Positions 36,582-45,561 of a DNA stretch of 64,000 nucleotides are shown piece by piece (the stretch's first letter is position 1; the number at the start of each line of letters is the position of its first letter). The notes under the pieces are model-generated. The model worked only from the letters and a program-made list of their open reading frames with translations. It searched no databases and had not been told where the DNA came from. Source of the stretch: Fluviibacter phosphoraccumulans_A (GTDB lineage: Bacteria > Pseudomonadota > Gammaproteobacteria > Burkholderiales > Rhodocyclaceae). The DNA is taken from assembly GCA_036287865.1 (NCBI GenBank), contig CP126743.1:1488001-1552000 (forward strand), given 5' to 3'. The translations under genes were made by a program, and so were the position numbers.

Positions 36582-37976
36582 ATGCTGCTAGAAAACGGTT
36601 CAGTGCGCCCACATTATCAAGCATTCGAGACCTGGAAGTCTGCACGCGAGTCTGGTTACCTGGAAACCCAGAAAGCAGAGGCCGACCACTTATTCCGACA
36701 AGTCAGCATTACATTTTCTGTTTATGGTGACGATGTCGGTACCGAACGGCTGATTCCGTTTGATTTAGTACCACGCATCATTCCTGCCGCTCACTGGGCT
36801 CGACTAGAGAAAGGCCTTGCCCAACGCGTTCAGGCTTTGAACCTCTTCTTGAAAGATATCTATGGCCGCGGGGACATCCTTCGAGCCGGCATTATTCCCG
36901 CCAATCGGGTACTTGGTAACACTCAGTTTTGAAAGGAAATGCTGGATCTGAATGTGCCTTCAGGCATTTATTCGATGATTGCGGGCATTGACCTAGTTTG
37001 CGTTAGCGAAGATGAATGGTATGTCCTAGAAGACAATCTCCGGGTCCCGTCTGGTGTGTCTTACATGCTAGAAAACCGCAAGATGATGATGCGGTTGTTT
37101 CCAGATTTATTCAGCGCACACCGGGTTGCCCCTGTAGCGCACTATCCCGATCTGCTTTTGGAAACTTTGCGCCAAGGCGCTCCTGATGCACTGGAAGATC
37201 CAACAGTGGTGGTTCTTACCCCTGGCTTGTACAACTCTGCGTACTTTGAGCATGCATTCCTCGCTCAACAAATGGGGGTTGAATTGGTTGAAGGCAAAGA
37301 TCTTGTTGTTGAAGATGACACGGTCTACATGCAAACAACCCACGGCAAGAAGCGGGTTGATGTCATTTACCGCTGGATTGACGATGACTATCTCGACCCA
37401 GAGGTATTCAACAAAGATTCCATGCTTGGCGTTCGCGGTCTGATGCGCGCTTATCGTGCTGGTCGCGTCACACTAGCCAATGCGGTGGGCACCGGGGTTG
37501 CCGATGACAAATCGATTTACCCGTATGTTCCGGAAATGATCCGTTTCTACCTGGGCCAGGAACCGATTCTGCATAATATGCCGACTCACATCTGCTCAGA
37601 AAGCGACTCTCTCAAATACGTCCTTGATAACTTGGAAAAACTGGTTGTTAAGGAGGTTCATGGTGCAGGCGGCTACGGCATGTTGATCGGACCATCCGCA
37701 TCTAAAGCCGAGATTGCCGATTTTCGTGCCAAATTGATTGCTCAGCCTGATGCTTATATTGCTCAGCCAATGTTATCGCTATCAACTTGTCCGACGATGG
37801 TAGAAAAAGGCATTGCGCCACGTCATATCGACTTACATCCATTCGTACTAAGCTCACCGAGTGGTATTCGAATGGTACCTGGCGGCCTAACCCGGGTCGC
37901 ACTCAAAGAGGCGGCGTTAGTGGTCAACTACTCTCATGGCGGCGGCACTAAAGATACCTGGGTTGCCGCCGATTAA
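36582..37976 (+). pseudogene. Circularly permuted ATP-grasp protein (type 2), nonsense mutation
   Basis: First gene of the Anbu cluster. It is a glutathione-synthetase-like circularly permuted ATP-grasp ligase (family often called DUF404/DUF407). Typical segments are GTERLIPFDLVPRIIP, YVLEDNLRVPSGVSYMLENR, VVKEVHGAGGYGMLIGP and GTKDTWVAAD at the end. TGA at 36930 interrupts the frame where an Arg is expected (QF-stop-KEM, compatible with CGA to TGA). The frame continues unchanged to 37976. Only one lesion is visible. The 5' end is also weak: there is no clear Shine-Dalgarno sequence before ATG 36582. Confidence 0.87.
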
Positions 37977-38025
37977 ACACTCATTAGTTTATTTTATTGC
38001 AGCCGTAAAAACTTAAGGAAGTCTC

Positions 38026-38882
38026 ATGCTTTCCCGCACCGCTGATAGTCTGTACTGGATGGCACGCTACACCGAGCGTGCCGAAAACACAGCCCGATTG
38101 ATCGACATCGGTCTGCAGCAATCCCTATTGCCCGGCCAACAACGAGAGGCAGAAGCGAGCCTCGCTGGAATGCTAGGCCTCGCTGAGTTGCTACCCATCT
38201 ATCAGAAAAAATTTGGTGATGTAAATCCGGAGTCTGTCATCCGATTCATGGTGCTTGATGAAGAGAATCCATCATCCATATGGTGCAGCCTTCACAATGC
38301 CAGAGAAAACGCCCGCGCCGTACGCGGTCAGATCACTACCGGCATGTGGGAGGCTATAAACACTACCTGGCTTGAGTTTCTTCAATTGTGTGAAGCAGGG
38401 TTAGGCTCGGCACATTTATTGAACGTACCGACAGTACTGCCCGCATGATTGATTTACGGTTTCATCATATTGAGACCATGGATGCCAAGGCAGGCATGCT
38501 AGACCCAGACGACCCAGAATTTGCCGTGCGCGAGTTCTATCATTGAGAAGCTGTTCTGCGTTCATTATCAGCATTTGAAGCCTATCGTAAGGTCTATCGG
38601 GACACAATCAACGGATCTCGTGTCGCTGAACTGTTAATACTTAACCCTAATGTACCCCGTTCAATCGCTTCGTGCATTAACGAAGTCGTTGAAAACCTCG
38701 AGAATGTTGGCAATGGCAACTCAGCAGAAACACGCAGACAAGCAGGCAAGTTAGCGGCAAAACTTCGTTATTTAACCCTTGAGGAAATCGCTGTAGAGGG
38801 CTTACATTCATGGTTAACGCAATTACTCGCCAAAATTGATGATCTAGGCGTTAGAATTCGCCAGGATTTCTTGGTTCTCTGA
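38026..38882 (+). pseudogene. Alpha-E domain protein (DUF403), deletion and nonsense
   Basis: Helical alpha-E domain protein that accompanies the ATP-grasp gene. The start MLSRTADSLYWMARYTERAE is typical. At about 38400 the text jumps from LEFLQLCEAGLG to GTFIERTDSTARMIDL in another frame. This removes about 40 residues that should carry the conserved central segment between the two alpha-E repeats. TGA at 38544 stands where FYHWEAVL is expected (Trp to stop). The C-terminal end through RIRQDFLVL is clear. At least two independent lesions. Confidence 0.88.
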
Positions 38883-38898
38883 CGTTTACTGATTACAT

Positions 38899-39720
38899 AT
38901 GACTTACTGCGTAGCTTTGCGGCTTGGTGCCGGCCTTGTTTTTTTGTCTGATGCCCGTACAAATGCGGAGATCGATCAGATCAGCACTTTTTGTAAAATG
39001 AGCTTGGTCGAACGACCAGGAGATCGTGTCATTGTAATGATGTCAGCTGGCAACCTAGCGATCACACAAGCGGTTCGTCAGGTACTTGCTGAAAACATGG
39101 AGCACGAAAAGGGTTTGCTCGCCGCAGAAAGCATGTACGACGTTGCCCAACGAGTCGGTGACGCTGTGCGTTTTGTGCACCAACGCGATGCCAAAGCACT
39201 GGCTCAATTTGGCATCGATTTCAACTGCAGCCTGATCGTTGGCGGTCAGATTGGCAAAGAGCGATGCCGCATTTTCGAAGTCTATTCAGCAGGTAATTTC
39301 ATCGAATGCGCTGAAGAAAAACCCTACCTCCAGATTGGTGAATCCAAATACGGCAAGCCGATTTTGGATAGCGTCATTCGTCCCGAAACTTCTTTGGGAG
39401 ACGCAGCGAAATGTGCACTGGTCTCCATGGACTCAACCCTGCGATCTAACCTCTCTGTTGGCTTACCGCTAGACATGTTGGTTTACAAAACTAACTCGCT
39501 TGAAATTACCCACTTTACGCACATTGATTCAACAAATGCCTACTTCAATAGCATCCATGATCTCTGGGGTGAGAAGTTGAAGGAAGTGTTCAGTGCGCTA
39601 CCCAATCCCGTATGGGCAGAAACCAGTGCCGAAGAAGCACGTTTGGTTTCATTACGTGTAGGCAATTCGATGGAAACACGTCCAACATACCCGATTCAAA
39701 CGCTTGCAGGACAACAGTAA
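38899..39720 (+). CDS. Proteasome-type Ntn-hydrolase, Anbu family
   Basis: Bacterial proteasome beta-subunit homologue (Anbu, ancestral beta subunit), a 273-residue self-assembling Ntn peptidase. Mature N-terminal Thr2 follows Met1, with Asp18 and Lys33 at the positions of the proteasomal catalytic residues (MTYCVALRLGAGLVFLSDAR). SLIVGGQIGKERCRIFEVYS and GESKYGKPILDSVI are family segments. It is normally encoded with the ATP-grasp, alpha-E and transglutaminase genes seen here. It is the only intact member of the cluster in this window. The biological substrate of Anbu is unknown. Confidence 0.9.
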   Translation: MTYCVALRLGAGLVFLSDARTNAEIDQISTFCKMSLVERPGDRVIVMMSAGNLAITQAVRQVLAENMEHEKGLLAAESMYDVAQRVGDAVRFVHQRDAKALAQFGIDFNCSLIVGGQIGKERCRIFEVYSAGNFIECAEEKPYLQIGESKYGKPILDSVIRPETSLGDAAKCALVSMDSTLRSNLSVGLPLDMLVYKTNSLEITHFTHIDSTNAYFNSIHDLWGEKLKEVFSALPNPVWAETSAEEARLVSLRVGNSMETRPTYPIQTLAGQQ

Positions 39721-39788
39721 GCTTTCTATCTCCGCACTGGCGATTTTGCATAACAGGAAGTGTCCCATGACATCTCCGGAGTTGAGCT

Positions 39789-42700
39789 GTGTCCATCCAT
39801 GTTGCACTAAACCACGTTATCCACTATCGCTATGATCGGCCCGTTAACTTAGGGCCACAGATTATTCGCCTGAGACCTTGTGCTCATGCTAGAACACGTA
39901 TTCTCAGTTATTCGATGAAGGTGACGCCGGGGGTGAGCACTTTATTAACTGGCAACAGGATCCACAAGCTAACTACCTAGCACGACTGGTATTCCCAGAA
40001 AAAACAACCGAGTTTCGCATCGAAGTAGACTTTGTTGCCGAAATGGCTGTGTACAATCCGTTTGATTTTTTTCTTGAACCACGCGCCGAAAACTTCCCCT
40101 TTTCATATCCCGGCGAACAAGCCATCGAATTGCAACCTTATCGGGCTTGCATTACGCCTCGCCCACAGTTGAATGCGTACCTGAGAAGCATCCCATGTAA
40201 GAAAGTACGCACCATTAATTTTCTGGTTGGATTAAACCAGCGGATTCATAATGACATCCGTTACACGATTCGTATGGAACCCGGTGTACAGACCCCGGAG
40301 GAAACGCTCACCAAACGATCAGGCTTCTGTCGAGACTCTGCATGGCTAATGGTTCAGGTCGCACGGCACCTCGGTCTCGCAGCACGGTTTGTATCTGGCT
40401 ACTTGATACAGCTTGCTCCAGATATCAAATCCCTCGATGGCCCCTCTGGGCCGGAAATCGACTTTACGGATCTGCATGCGTGGTGTGAAGTCTATCTGCC
40501 TGGTGCAGGCTGGATTGGCCTTGATCCAACGTCTGGACTATTAGCCGGAGAAGGCCATATCCCCGTTGCTTGTTCCCCAGACCACGGTTCAGCTGCACCA
40601 GTGAGCGGCGGCATTGATCAATGCGAAAGCACATTTGAGCACAGCATGAGCGTTTCCCGTATCTGGGAAGCGCCAAGAGTTACAAAGCCGTACAGCGATG
40701 ATGTCTGGTTAGAAATCGACACTGTTGGTCATCAGGTAGATCTTGATCTACAAAAACAAGATGTTCGGCTGACGCAAGGCGGTGAACCTACGTTCATATC
40801 AGTCGATGATCGTGATGGCGCCGAGTGGAACACCGAAGCCATGGGGCCAACCAAACGAATTCTAAGCGCTTCTTTGCTGGACAAGTTGCGCTCAAAATAT
40901 GCACCTTTTGGCTTACGTCACTATGGTCAGGGAAAATGGTATCCGGGGGAACAGCTCCCCAGATGGTCACTCAACATTTTCTGGCGTAAAGACGGAGAAC
41001 CGCTCTGGATTAATCCAGCCCTAGTCGCAGACGAGTCCTTGGACTACGGAGTCTCTGCCGAAGATGCTGGTATTTTCTTGAAAGGCGTAGCCGAAAGGTT
41101 GGGGGTTTTACCAAAGTGGGTATTCCCCGCCTTCGAAGACGTCTGGTATTACCTATGGCGCGAACGTCGCCTTCCAGAGAACGTCGATCCATTCGACTCA
41201 CGCCTCGACGATGAGCTGGAACGCGACCGGCTGCGCAAAGTTTATATGCAGGGGCTCGATAAAACGATCGGCCAGGTACTCCCCATTGCCCGAAATGTCG
41301 GCGGTCCTGGTTGGCAAAGCGGCCCCTGGTTCTTGCGGGATGAGCGCTGTTATTTGATACCGGGAGACTCGCCTATTGGCTACCGTCTCCCCCTGGATTC
41401 TCAACCATGGGTTAGCCATGGCGAATTTCCCTACGTTAATCCTGAAGACCCCAGTGTAGATAAAGCCCCTCTACCGACACACGCACAACTTTGTGTTCAA
41501 GTGGGTGACGTCAGACAAAGATTATCGGCGGGCTATGTTGGTGTCACATCTGGTAAAAGTATCAGCAGCAATCCGCTTGATGCCCTAAAAAACCTGCCAT
41601 GTTTCAATCCGCGGCCTGGATAACCCGCACCTGTATGTGTGCTGAACCAAGGGGCGGGAAGCTTTACATTTTCATGCCACCGACAACCTGCCTTGAGGAT
41701 TACCTAGAGGTACTTGCAGCAGTTAAGTCTACTGCTGAAGCTATGGGATTGCCAGTTATTATCGAGGGCTATGAGCCACCACGTGATAACCGGCTGACTG
41801 TTTTGCGCGTAACACCGGACCCCGGTGTCATCGAAGTCAATGTTCAACCTGCCGCGAACTGGTCCGAACTGACGAAGCATACAAACTTCCTCTATGAGGC
41901 TGCACATCAAACCCGACTTTCTACCGAAAAATTTATGGTGGATGGACGTCACACTGGCACAGGCGGCGGAAACCACTTTGTTCTGGGGGGGCGCAACGCC
42001 TTCTGATTCACCATTTTTAAGACGACCTGACCTGCTCGCCAGCATGGTGGCTTATTGGCATAACCACCCTGCCTTATCGTACTTATTTTCCGGACTGTTT
42101 ATCGGACCTACAAGTCAGGCACCGCGTGTTGATGAAGCGCGTCATGAATCCATACGCGAGCTTGAAGTCGCTTTTGAAGAAATGCGTCGGCAGCAAACCC
42201 TGTTTAACAATGTGTCCCCTTGGATGGTCGACCGGGCGCTGCGTAATCTACTGGTGGATGTCACGGGCAATACGCATCGCGCAGAGTTTTGTATTGATAA
42301 GCTGTACTCGCCAGACAGTTCAACAGGACGATTTGTCTTACTTGAAATGCGTGCTTTTGAAATGCCACCGCATGCCCGTATGAGCCTAGCCCAGCAGCTG
42401 TTAATGCGGGCTCTAGTAGCGCGCTTCTGGAAGACACCTTATCAGCCTTCAAGGCTCATTCGCTGGGGTACAGGACTTCACGACCGCTATATGTTGCCCC
42501 ATTTCATCTGGGCCGATCTATGCGATGTAATCGAAGAGCTTAACCAGGCAGGCTACGCATTCAAGCCGGAGTGGTTTGCGCCACATTATGAATTCCGCTT
42601 TCCGCATATTGGTGAGATGGATGTTAATAACGTACGCATGGATATTCGAATGGCTTTGGAACCATGGCATGTTATGGGCGAATAGGGCATGCAGGGTGGC

Positions 42701-43138
42701 ACCGTGCGCTACGTAGATTCATCATTGGAACGGGTCCAGATCAAAGTAAACGGGTTTGTCGAAGGTCGACATATCGTTACCTGTAATGATGAGGTTGTGC
42801 CATTACACCCAACCGGCACACAAGGCGAATATGTTGCTGGCGTCCGCTACCGTGCCTGGCAACCACCTAATTGCCTACACCCTACAATTGGCGTTCATGC
42901 TCCCCTCACCTTTGACTTGGTAGACACCTGGATGCATCTTTCACTCGGCGGCTGTCAATATCATGTCACCCACCCCGGTGGCCGTAACTACGATACATTC
43001 CCGGTAAACGCTTACGAGGCCGAGGCTCGCCGACTGGCACGCTTCTTCAGGATCGGTCATACTCCAGGCGAAATAAGGATTGATAAACAGCACCTTAATC
43101 CTAACTTTCCGTTTACCTTGGATTTACGCTTATCTTGA
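39789..43138 (+). pseudogene. Transglutaminase-like / DUF2126 protein, four lesions
   Basis: Large (about 1,110 residues) cytoplasmic protein of the Anbu cluster, starting at GTG 39789 (SIHVALNHVIHYRYDRPV). The transglutaminase-like catalytic residues are visible: Cys in KRSGFCRDSAWLM, His in DLHAWCEVYLPGAG, Asp in GLDPTSG. A DUF2126 region follows (VRLTQGGEPTFISVDDRDGA, EKFMVDGRHTGTGGGNH). Lesions: two extra G in the run 39929-39933 (family reading EHFINWQQDPQANYLARL), a shift near 41605, one extra G in the G7 run 41985-41991, and TAG at 42683 in frame (GE-stop-GMQGGTVRYVDSS). Confidence 0.92.
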
Positions 43139-43162
43139 TTTGGGCCTTAATTGACCAAAAAT

Positions 43163-43909
43163 ATGAATTCCGTAGCATCAAAGCGATCTCAATCTCAAAC
43201 TGCTGGCTCATTACTGCTATCGGCTTATGCCCAACGCAATCCAGCTGCCGAGAGATACGATGAGCTCTGCAATACGGATGGCACGTCAAGACCGCACTGG
43301 CAACCAATTCTAGATTTATTAGGTAGCACACAACCTGCTGAAATCGAGTCACGGTTAGCAGTTGCCCAACAACATATTCGTGATGAAGGCATTACCTACA
43401 CAATCTATGCAGATCCCCAGGGAAAAGATCGCCCATGGGCTTTGGACGAACTGCCGCTTGTGTTACCGACCGGGGGAAGAATGGGCGACGCTTTCCTATG
43501 GGTTAGCGCAACGTGCCCGTTTATTGAACCTGATTCTTGCTGACCTTTATGATAGTCAAACACTATTGAAGGAAGGTATTGTTCCACCTGAGGTTGTGTA
43601 TGGCGCAGGTGGCTGGCTCCCTGCCGCATTTGGCACACAGGCACCCGGTGGTGTATTCCTTCATGGTTATGCTGTCGATTTACTCCGCTTACCGGATGAA
43701 CAGTGGTGGGTCGTTGCCGATCGGACTCAAGCACCATCTGGCGCGGGCTATGCACTAGAAAATAGAATGATTATGTCGCGGGCGTTTCCGGAATTGTTAT
43801 CGACAATGCCGGTCGCAACGTTAACCGAATTCTTCTCAGCATTTCGGGAGTCATTGGCCCACCACTCACCTTGCAATGGTGAATCGCCTCGAATTGTGGT
43901 ACTCACACC
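43163..43909 (+). pseudogene. Second circularly permuted ATP-grasp protein, frameshifted and cut by an IS
   Basis: Paralogue of the gene at 36582. ATG 43163 begins MNSVASKRSQSQTAG, followed by HWQPILDLLGS and DGITYTIYAD-like text (RDEGITYTIYADPQGK). The frame shifts near 43470 (PLVLPTGG to EEWATLSYGLAQRARLL). It then reads cleanly through GGVFLHGYAVDLLRLPDEQW and APSGAGYALENRMIMSRAFPEL to PRIVVLTP, where the IS left end (43910) interrupts it. The remaining roughly 600 residues are absent; the sequence beyond the IS belongs to another gene. Confidence 0.9.
43902..43909 (+). repeat. Target-site duplication, left copy (CTCACACC)
   Basis: CTCACACC directly abuts the IS left end; the identical octamer at 44674-44681 abuts the right end. 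Eight bases is the usual duplication length of the IS1595 family. Confidence 0.88.
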
Positions 43910-43933
43910 CGCTGTATTCAGATTATAAGTTGA
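43910..43933 (+). repeat. IS terminal inverted repeat, left
   Basis: Begins CGCTGTATTCAGATTATAAG and pairs with the right end at 44650-44673 at 21 of 24 positions. Confidence 0.88.
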
Positions 43934-44616
43934 CGTACTCAGTTCGTAGCGCATGAAACAGGAACTGCTGTGCAGTGACATTGTCGCGAAAGCGATCAAT
44001 GAATCGACGCCACCCGAGGTAATTGTGCAGATACTTGGTGGCGACGCCTTTGAATCGCACCATCCAGGTTCTTAGGCGGCTGTCATAGGCGTTGACGTTC
44101 TGTACATGCCAAGATTCCGTTCCACCTGGGCCATGATAACTAGCCAGACTCAATACCAAGAGTTCTTGCGGCGACACCATAGCCAGGGTTGCCATCGCTG
44201 CTGAGTACCGCATCTTTGCTCAATGCGGGACGTAATGCCGCCGTCAAAGCAAAGGCATTGACGGAATCCAACACACAGTCATGGGTTAAGCGACTGCCAC
44301 GTTGCATTGCAACCAGCACAGGCACCCTCTTTGTTGCTGGCATGTCCTTATCTGGACCGCCCCGCTTTTTTGGTGAACGGGGGATCTCTTTTTAGCGTTG
44401 CTGCCCCCGCAGCTTACCAAATTTCACAATGGCATCATTTGCACAGTGAGGGCAATGAATCTGACCACCAAGTCGCTCATCGATTAGTCGCTGACTATCG
44501 TCGTGATCCGCGAGCGTTCTCACTCGGGTCATCAGCGCTTCGCGCTGCGTTGGTGTCAGACCTTCCAGTTCGTTCACAAGTTTTTGAAAGGACTGGCTAT
44601 CCATCTTCGCTCTCAC
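43923..44616 (-). pseudogene. IS1595/ISXO2-family transposase, deleted and frameshifted
   Basis: Three pieces can be read. The N-terminus MDSQSFQKLVNELEGLTPTQ with zinc ribbon IHCPHCANDAIVKFGKLRGQ runs to a stop at 44392. Then comes PKKRGGPDKDMPATKRVPVL and ALSKDAVLSSDGNPGYGVAA. After a frameshift near 44170 the C-terminus reads SYHGPGGTESWHVQNVNAYD and YLGWRRFIDRFRDNVTAQQF. The helix-turn-helix and the first catalytic Asp region are missing between pieces one and two. It cannot be active. Confidence 0.9.
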
Positions 44617-44649
44617 TTAGCATTTAGGTAAAAATGATATAATAATTCA

Positions 44650-44673
44650 TCAACCAACAATCTGAATACAGCG
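44650..44673 (-). repeat. IS terminal inverted repeat, right
   Basis: Reverse complement begins CGCTGTATTCAGATTGTTGG; it matches the left end except at three positions. Confidence 0.88.
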
Positions 44674-44681
44674 CTCACACC
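44674..44681 (+). repeat. Target-site duplication, right copy (CTCACACC)
   Basis: Identical to 43902-43909. Beyond it the sequence is the 5' part of a yeeE gene on the minus strand, not the rest of the interrupted ATP-grasp gene. Confidence 0.85.
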
Positions 44682-44761
44682 GCAGCGAAGCCAATCATAA
44701 ACCCGCCAATTAAGGCAGAAGCTGCCGCATAAAGCGTGAATGCCTGCCAATCTATGCTCAT
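44674..44761 (-). pseudogene. YeeE/YedE-type sulfur transporter, 5' fragment cut at the IS
   Basis: ATG 44761 overlaps the stop codon of the upstream regulator (ATGA). It reads MSIDWQAFTLYAAASALIGG FMIGFAAV, the first TM of a YeeE/YedE (DUF395) permease, and is then cut at the IS target duplication. These permeases import thiosulfate or other sulfur compounds and are often paired with a BigR-type ArsR regulator. Only about 28 codons remain. Confidence 0.72.
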
Positions 44762-45138
44762 TTAAAGCAGCCCTTATCGTTGGCAGATTTCGAATAGGTC
44801 TGTGGTGGCGCGGAACAATAAAGCTGATGCAATACTTCGAGAATGACCTGCACATGCGGGTGGGACACGCGGTAGTAGATGTACTTACCATCACGGCGCG
44901 TTGCTACCAAGCCCTCATTGCGCAGTACGCCCAGTTGTTGCGAGAGCGTTGGTTGCTGAATATCCAGGAGCTCTTCAAGCTCTCCGACCGAATATTCACC
45001 TTGCAACATCTGGCACAGTAATAACAATCGATCAGGATTGCCAATCACTTTGAGTAAAGACACGACCTGCGCTGCCTGACTGCGCATCCAGTCCAGATCC
45101 AGCACGGTAACATTGGCTGCCCGGGCTTCCTGAACCAC
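44758..45138 (-). CDS. ArsR/SmtB-family regulator, BigR-like (persulfide sensor candidate)
   Basis: The 126-residue winged-helix repressor has recognition region ELLDIQQPTLSQQLGVLRNE and wing DGKYIYYRV. One Cys in RLLLLCQML and one in HQLYCSAP lie where BigR/SqrR-type regulators have their two redox-sensing cysteines, so a reactive-sulfur sensor is more likely than a metal sensor. It starts at GTG 45138 with AAGAAG about eight bases upstream. Its last codon overlaps the truncated yeeE gene, the expected target operon, so the regulator seems to have lost its main target. Confidence 0.82.
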   Translation of the reverse strand: MVQEARAANVTVLDLDWMRSQAAQVVSLLKVIGNPDRLLLLCQMLQGEYSVGELEELLDIQQPTLSQQLGVLRNEGLVATRRDGKYIYYRVSHPHVQVILEVLHQLYCSAPPQTYSKSANDKGCFK

Positions 45139-45223
45139 TACAACTTCTTCTTTTTTGGTTTTTTTATAGCCACAGTGTCACCTGTTTTATTGGGGTATGG
45201 GGTATTTTGGATAAACGCGTTCA

Positions 45224-45241
45224 TTATACCACTATATATAA
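45224..45241. promoter_or_regulatory. AT-rich inverted repeat, possible operator of the BigR-like gene
   Basis: TTATACCACTATATATAA has TTATA/TATAA arms and lies about 85 bp upstream of the regulator start, in the divergent gap with the small gene at 45285. Autoregulatory sites of ArsR proteins often look like this, but the match is weak. Confidence 0.3.
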
Positions 45242-45284
45242 GCGGCGGATGCAACTAATTAGCGCCCTAGGTTAGAATGTCGGC

Positions 45285-45503
45285 ATGAGTCATTTCCCTA
45301 GCTGGCGCAAACCAAGCGGTGCCCCCGTATCCTGCGTAGAAAAGATCAAAGTTCTGAATGAGAACTTTGCAGAGCTTCGCAACCTTGCGCAAGAAACGCT
45401 GGATGATGCCCTGTTGCTCGGATGTAGCGAGAGCCAGGCGCGTGAGGCGCTTCGAGAAATGCTCGATGGTCTAACGACCTCTTACGACGAAATTCCGGAA
45501 TAG
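45285..45503 (+). CDS. Conserved small hypothetical protein (72 aa)
   Basis: Soluble, mainly helical 72-residue protein, MSHFPSWRKPSGAPVSCVEK onward, with an acidic second half (LREMLDGLTTSYDEIPE). I recognise it only as a type of short uncharacterised protein common in Burkholderiales. No motif gives a function. The ATG context lacks a strong Shine-Dalgarno sequence. It is divergent from the BigR-like gene. The reading frame is intact. Confidence 0.7.
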   Translation: MSHFPSWRKPSGAPVSCVEKIKVLNENFAELRNLAQETLDDALLLGCSESQAREALREMLDGLTTSYDEIPE

Positions 45504-45561
45504 CTTGTTCAAAGCCAGCTAAGACATCGACCCTGCCAATCCAGAATGGCCGTACGGTTAA

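Larger units (their letters stand above)
43910..44673 (-). mobile_element. IS1595-like insertion sequence remnant (764 bp)
   Basis: Bounded by 24-bp imperfect terminal inverted repeats at 43910-43933 and 44650-44673. They begin CGCTGTATTCAGATT at both ends and differ at three inner positions. The element is flanked by perfect 8-bp target duplications. It encodes a damaged ISXO2-type DDE transposase on the minus strand. A full IS1595-family element is nearer 1 kb, so this copy has lost internal sequence. With intact ends it could still be moved in trans by a related transposase. Confidence 0.9.

Noticed and set aside
36930..38546. In-frame TGA codons at 36930 and 38544 as possible recoding (Trp or selenocysteine)
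   Set aside because: One stands for an expected Arg, the other for Trp, and neither has a visible SECIS-type hairpin. TGA is used as a normal stop in intact genes (ubiG, purK, ccmD), so a code change is excluded. Nonsense mutation is simpler.
43910..44673. Element as a designed MITE
   Set aside because: It still encodes recognisable transposase pieces, so it is a decayed IS rather than a short non-coding MITE, although it may behave like one in trans.
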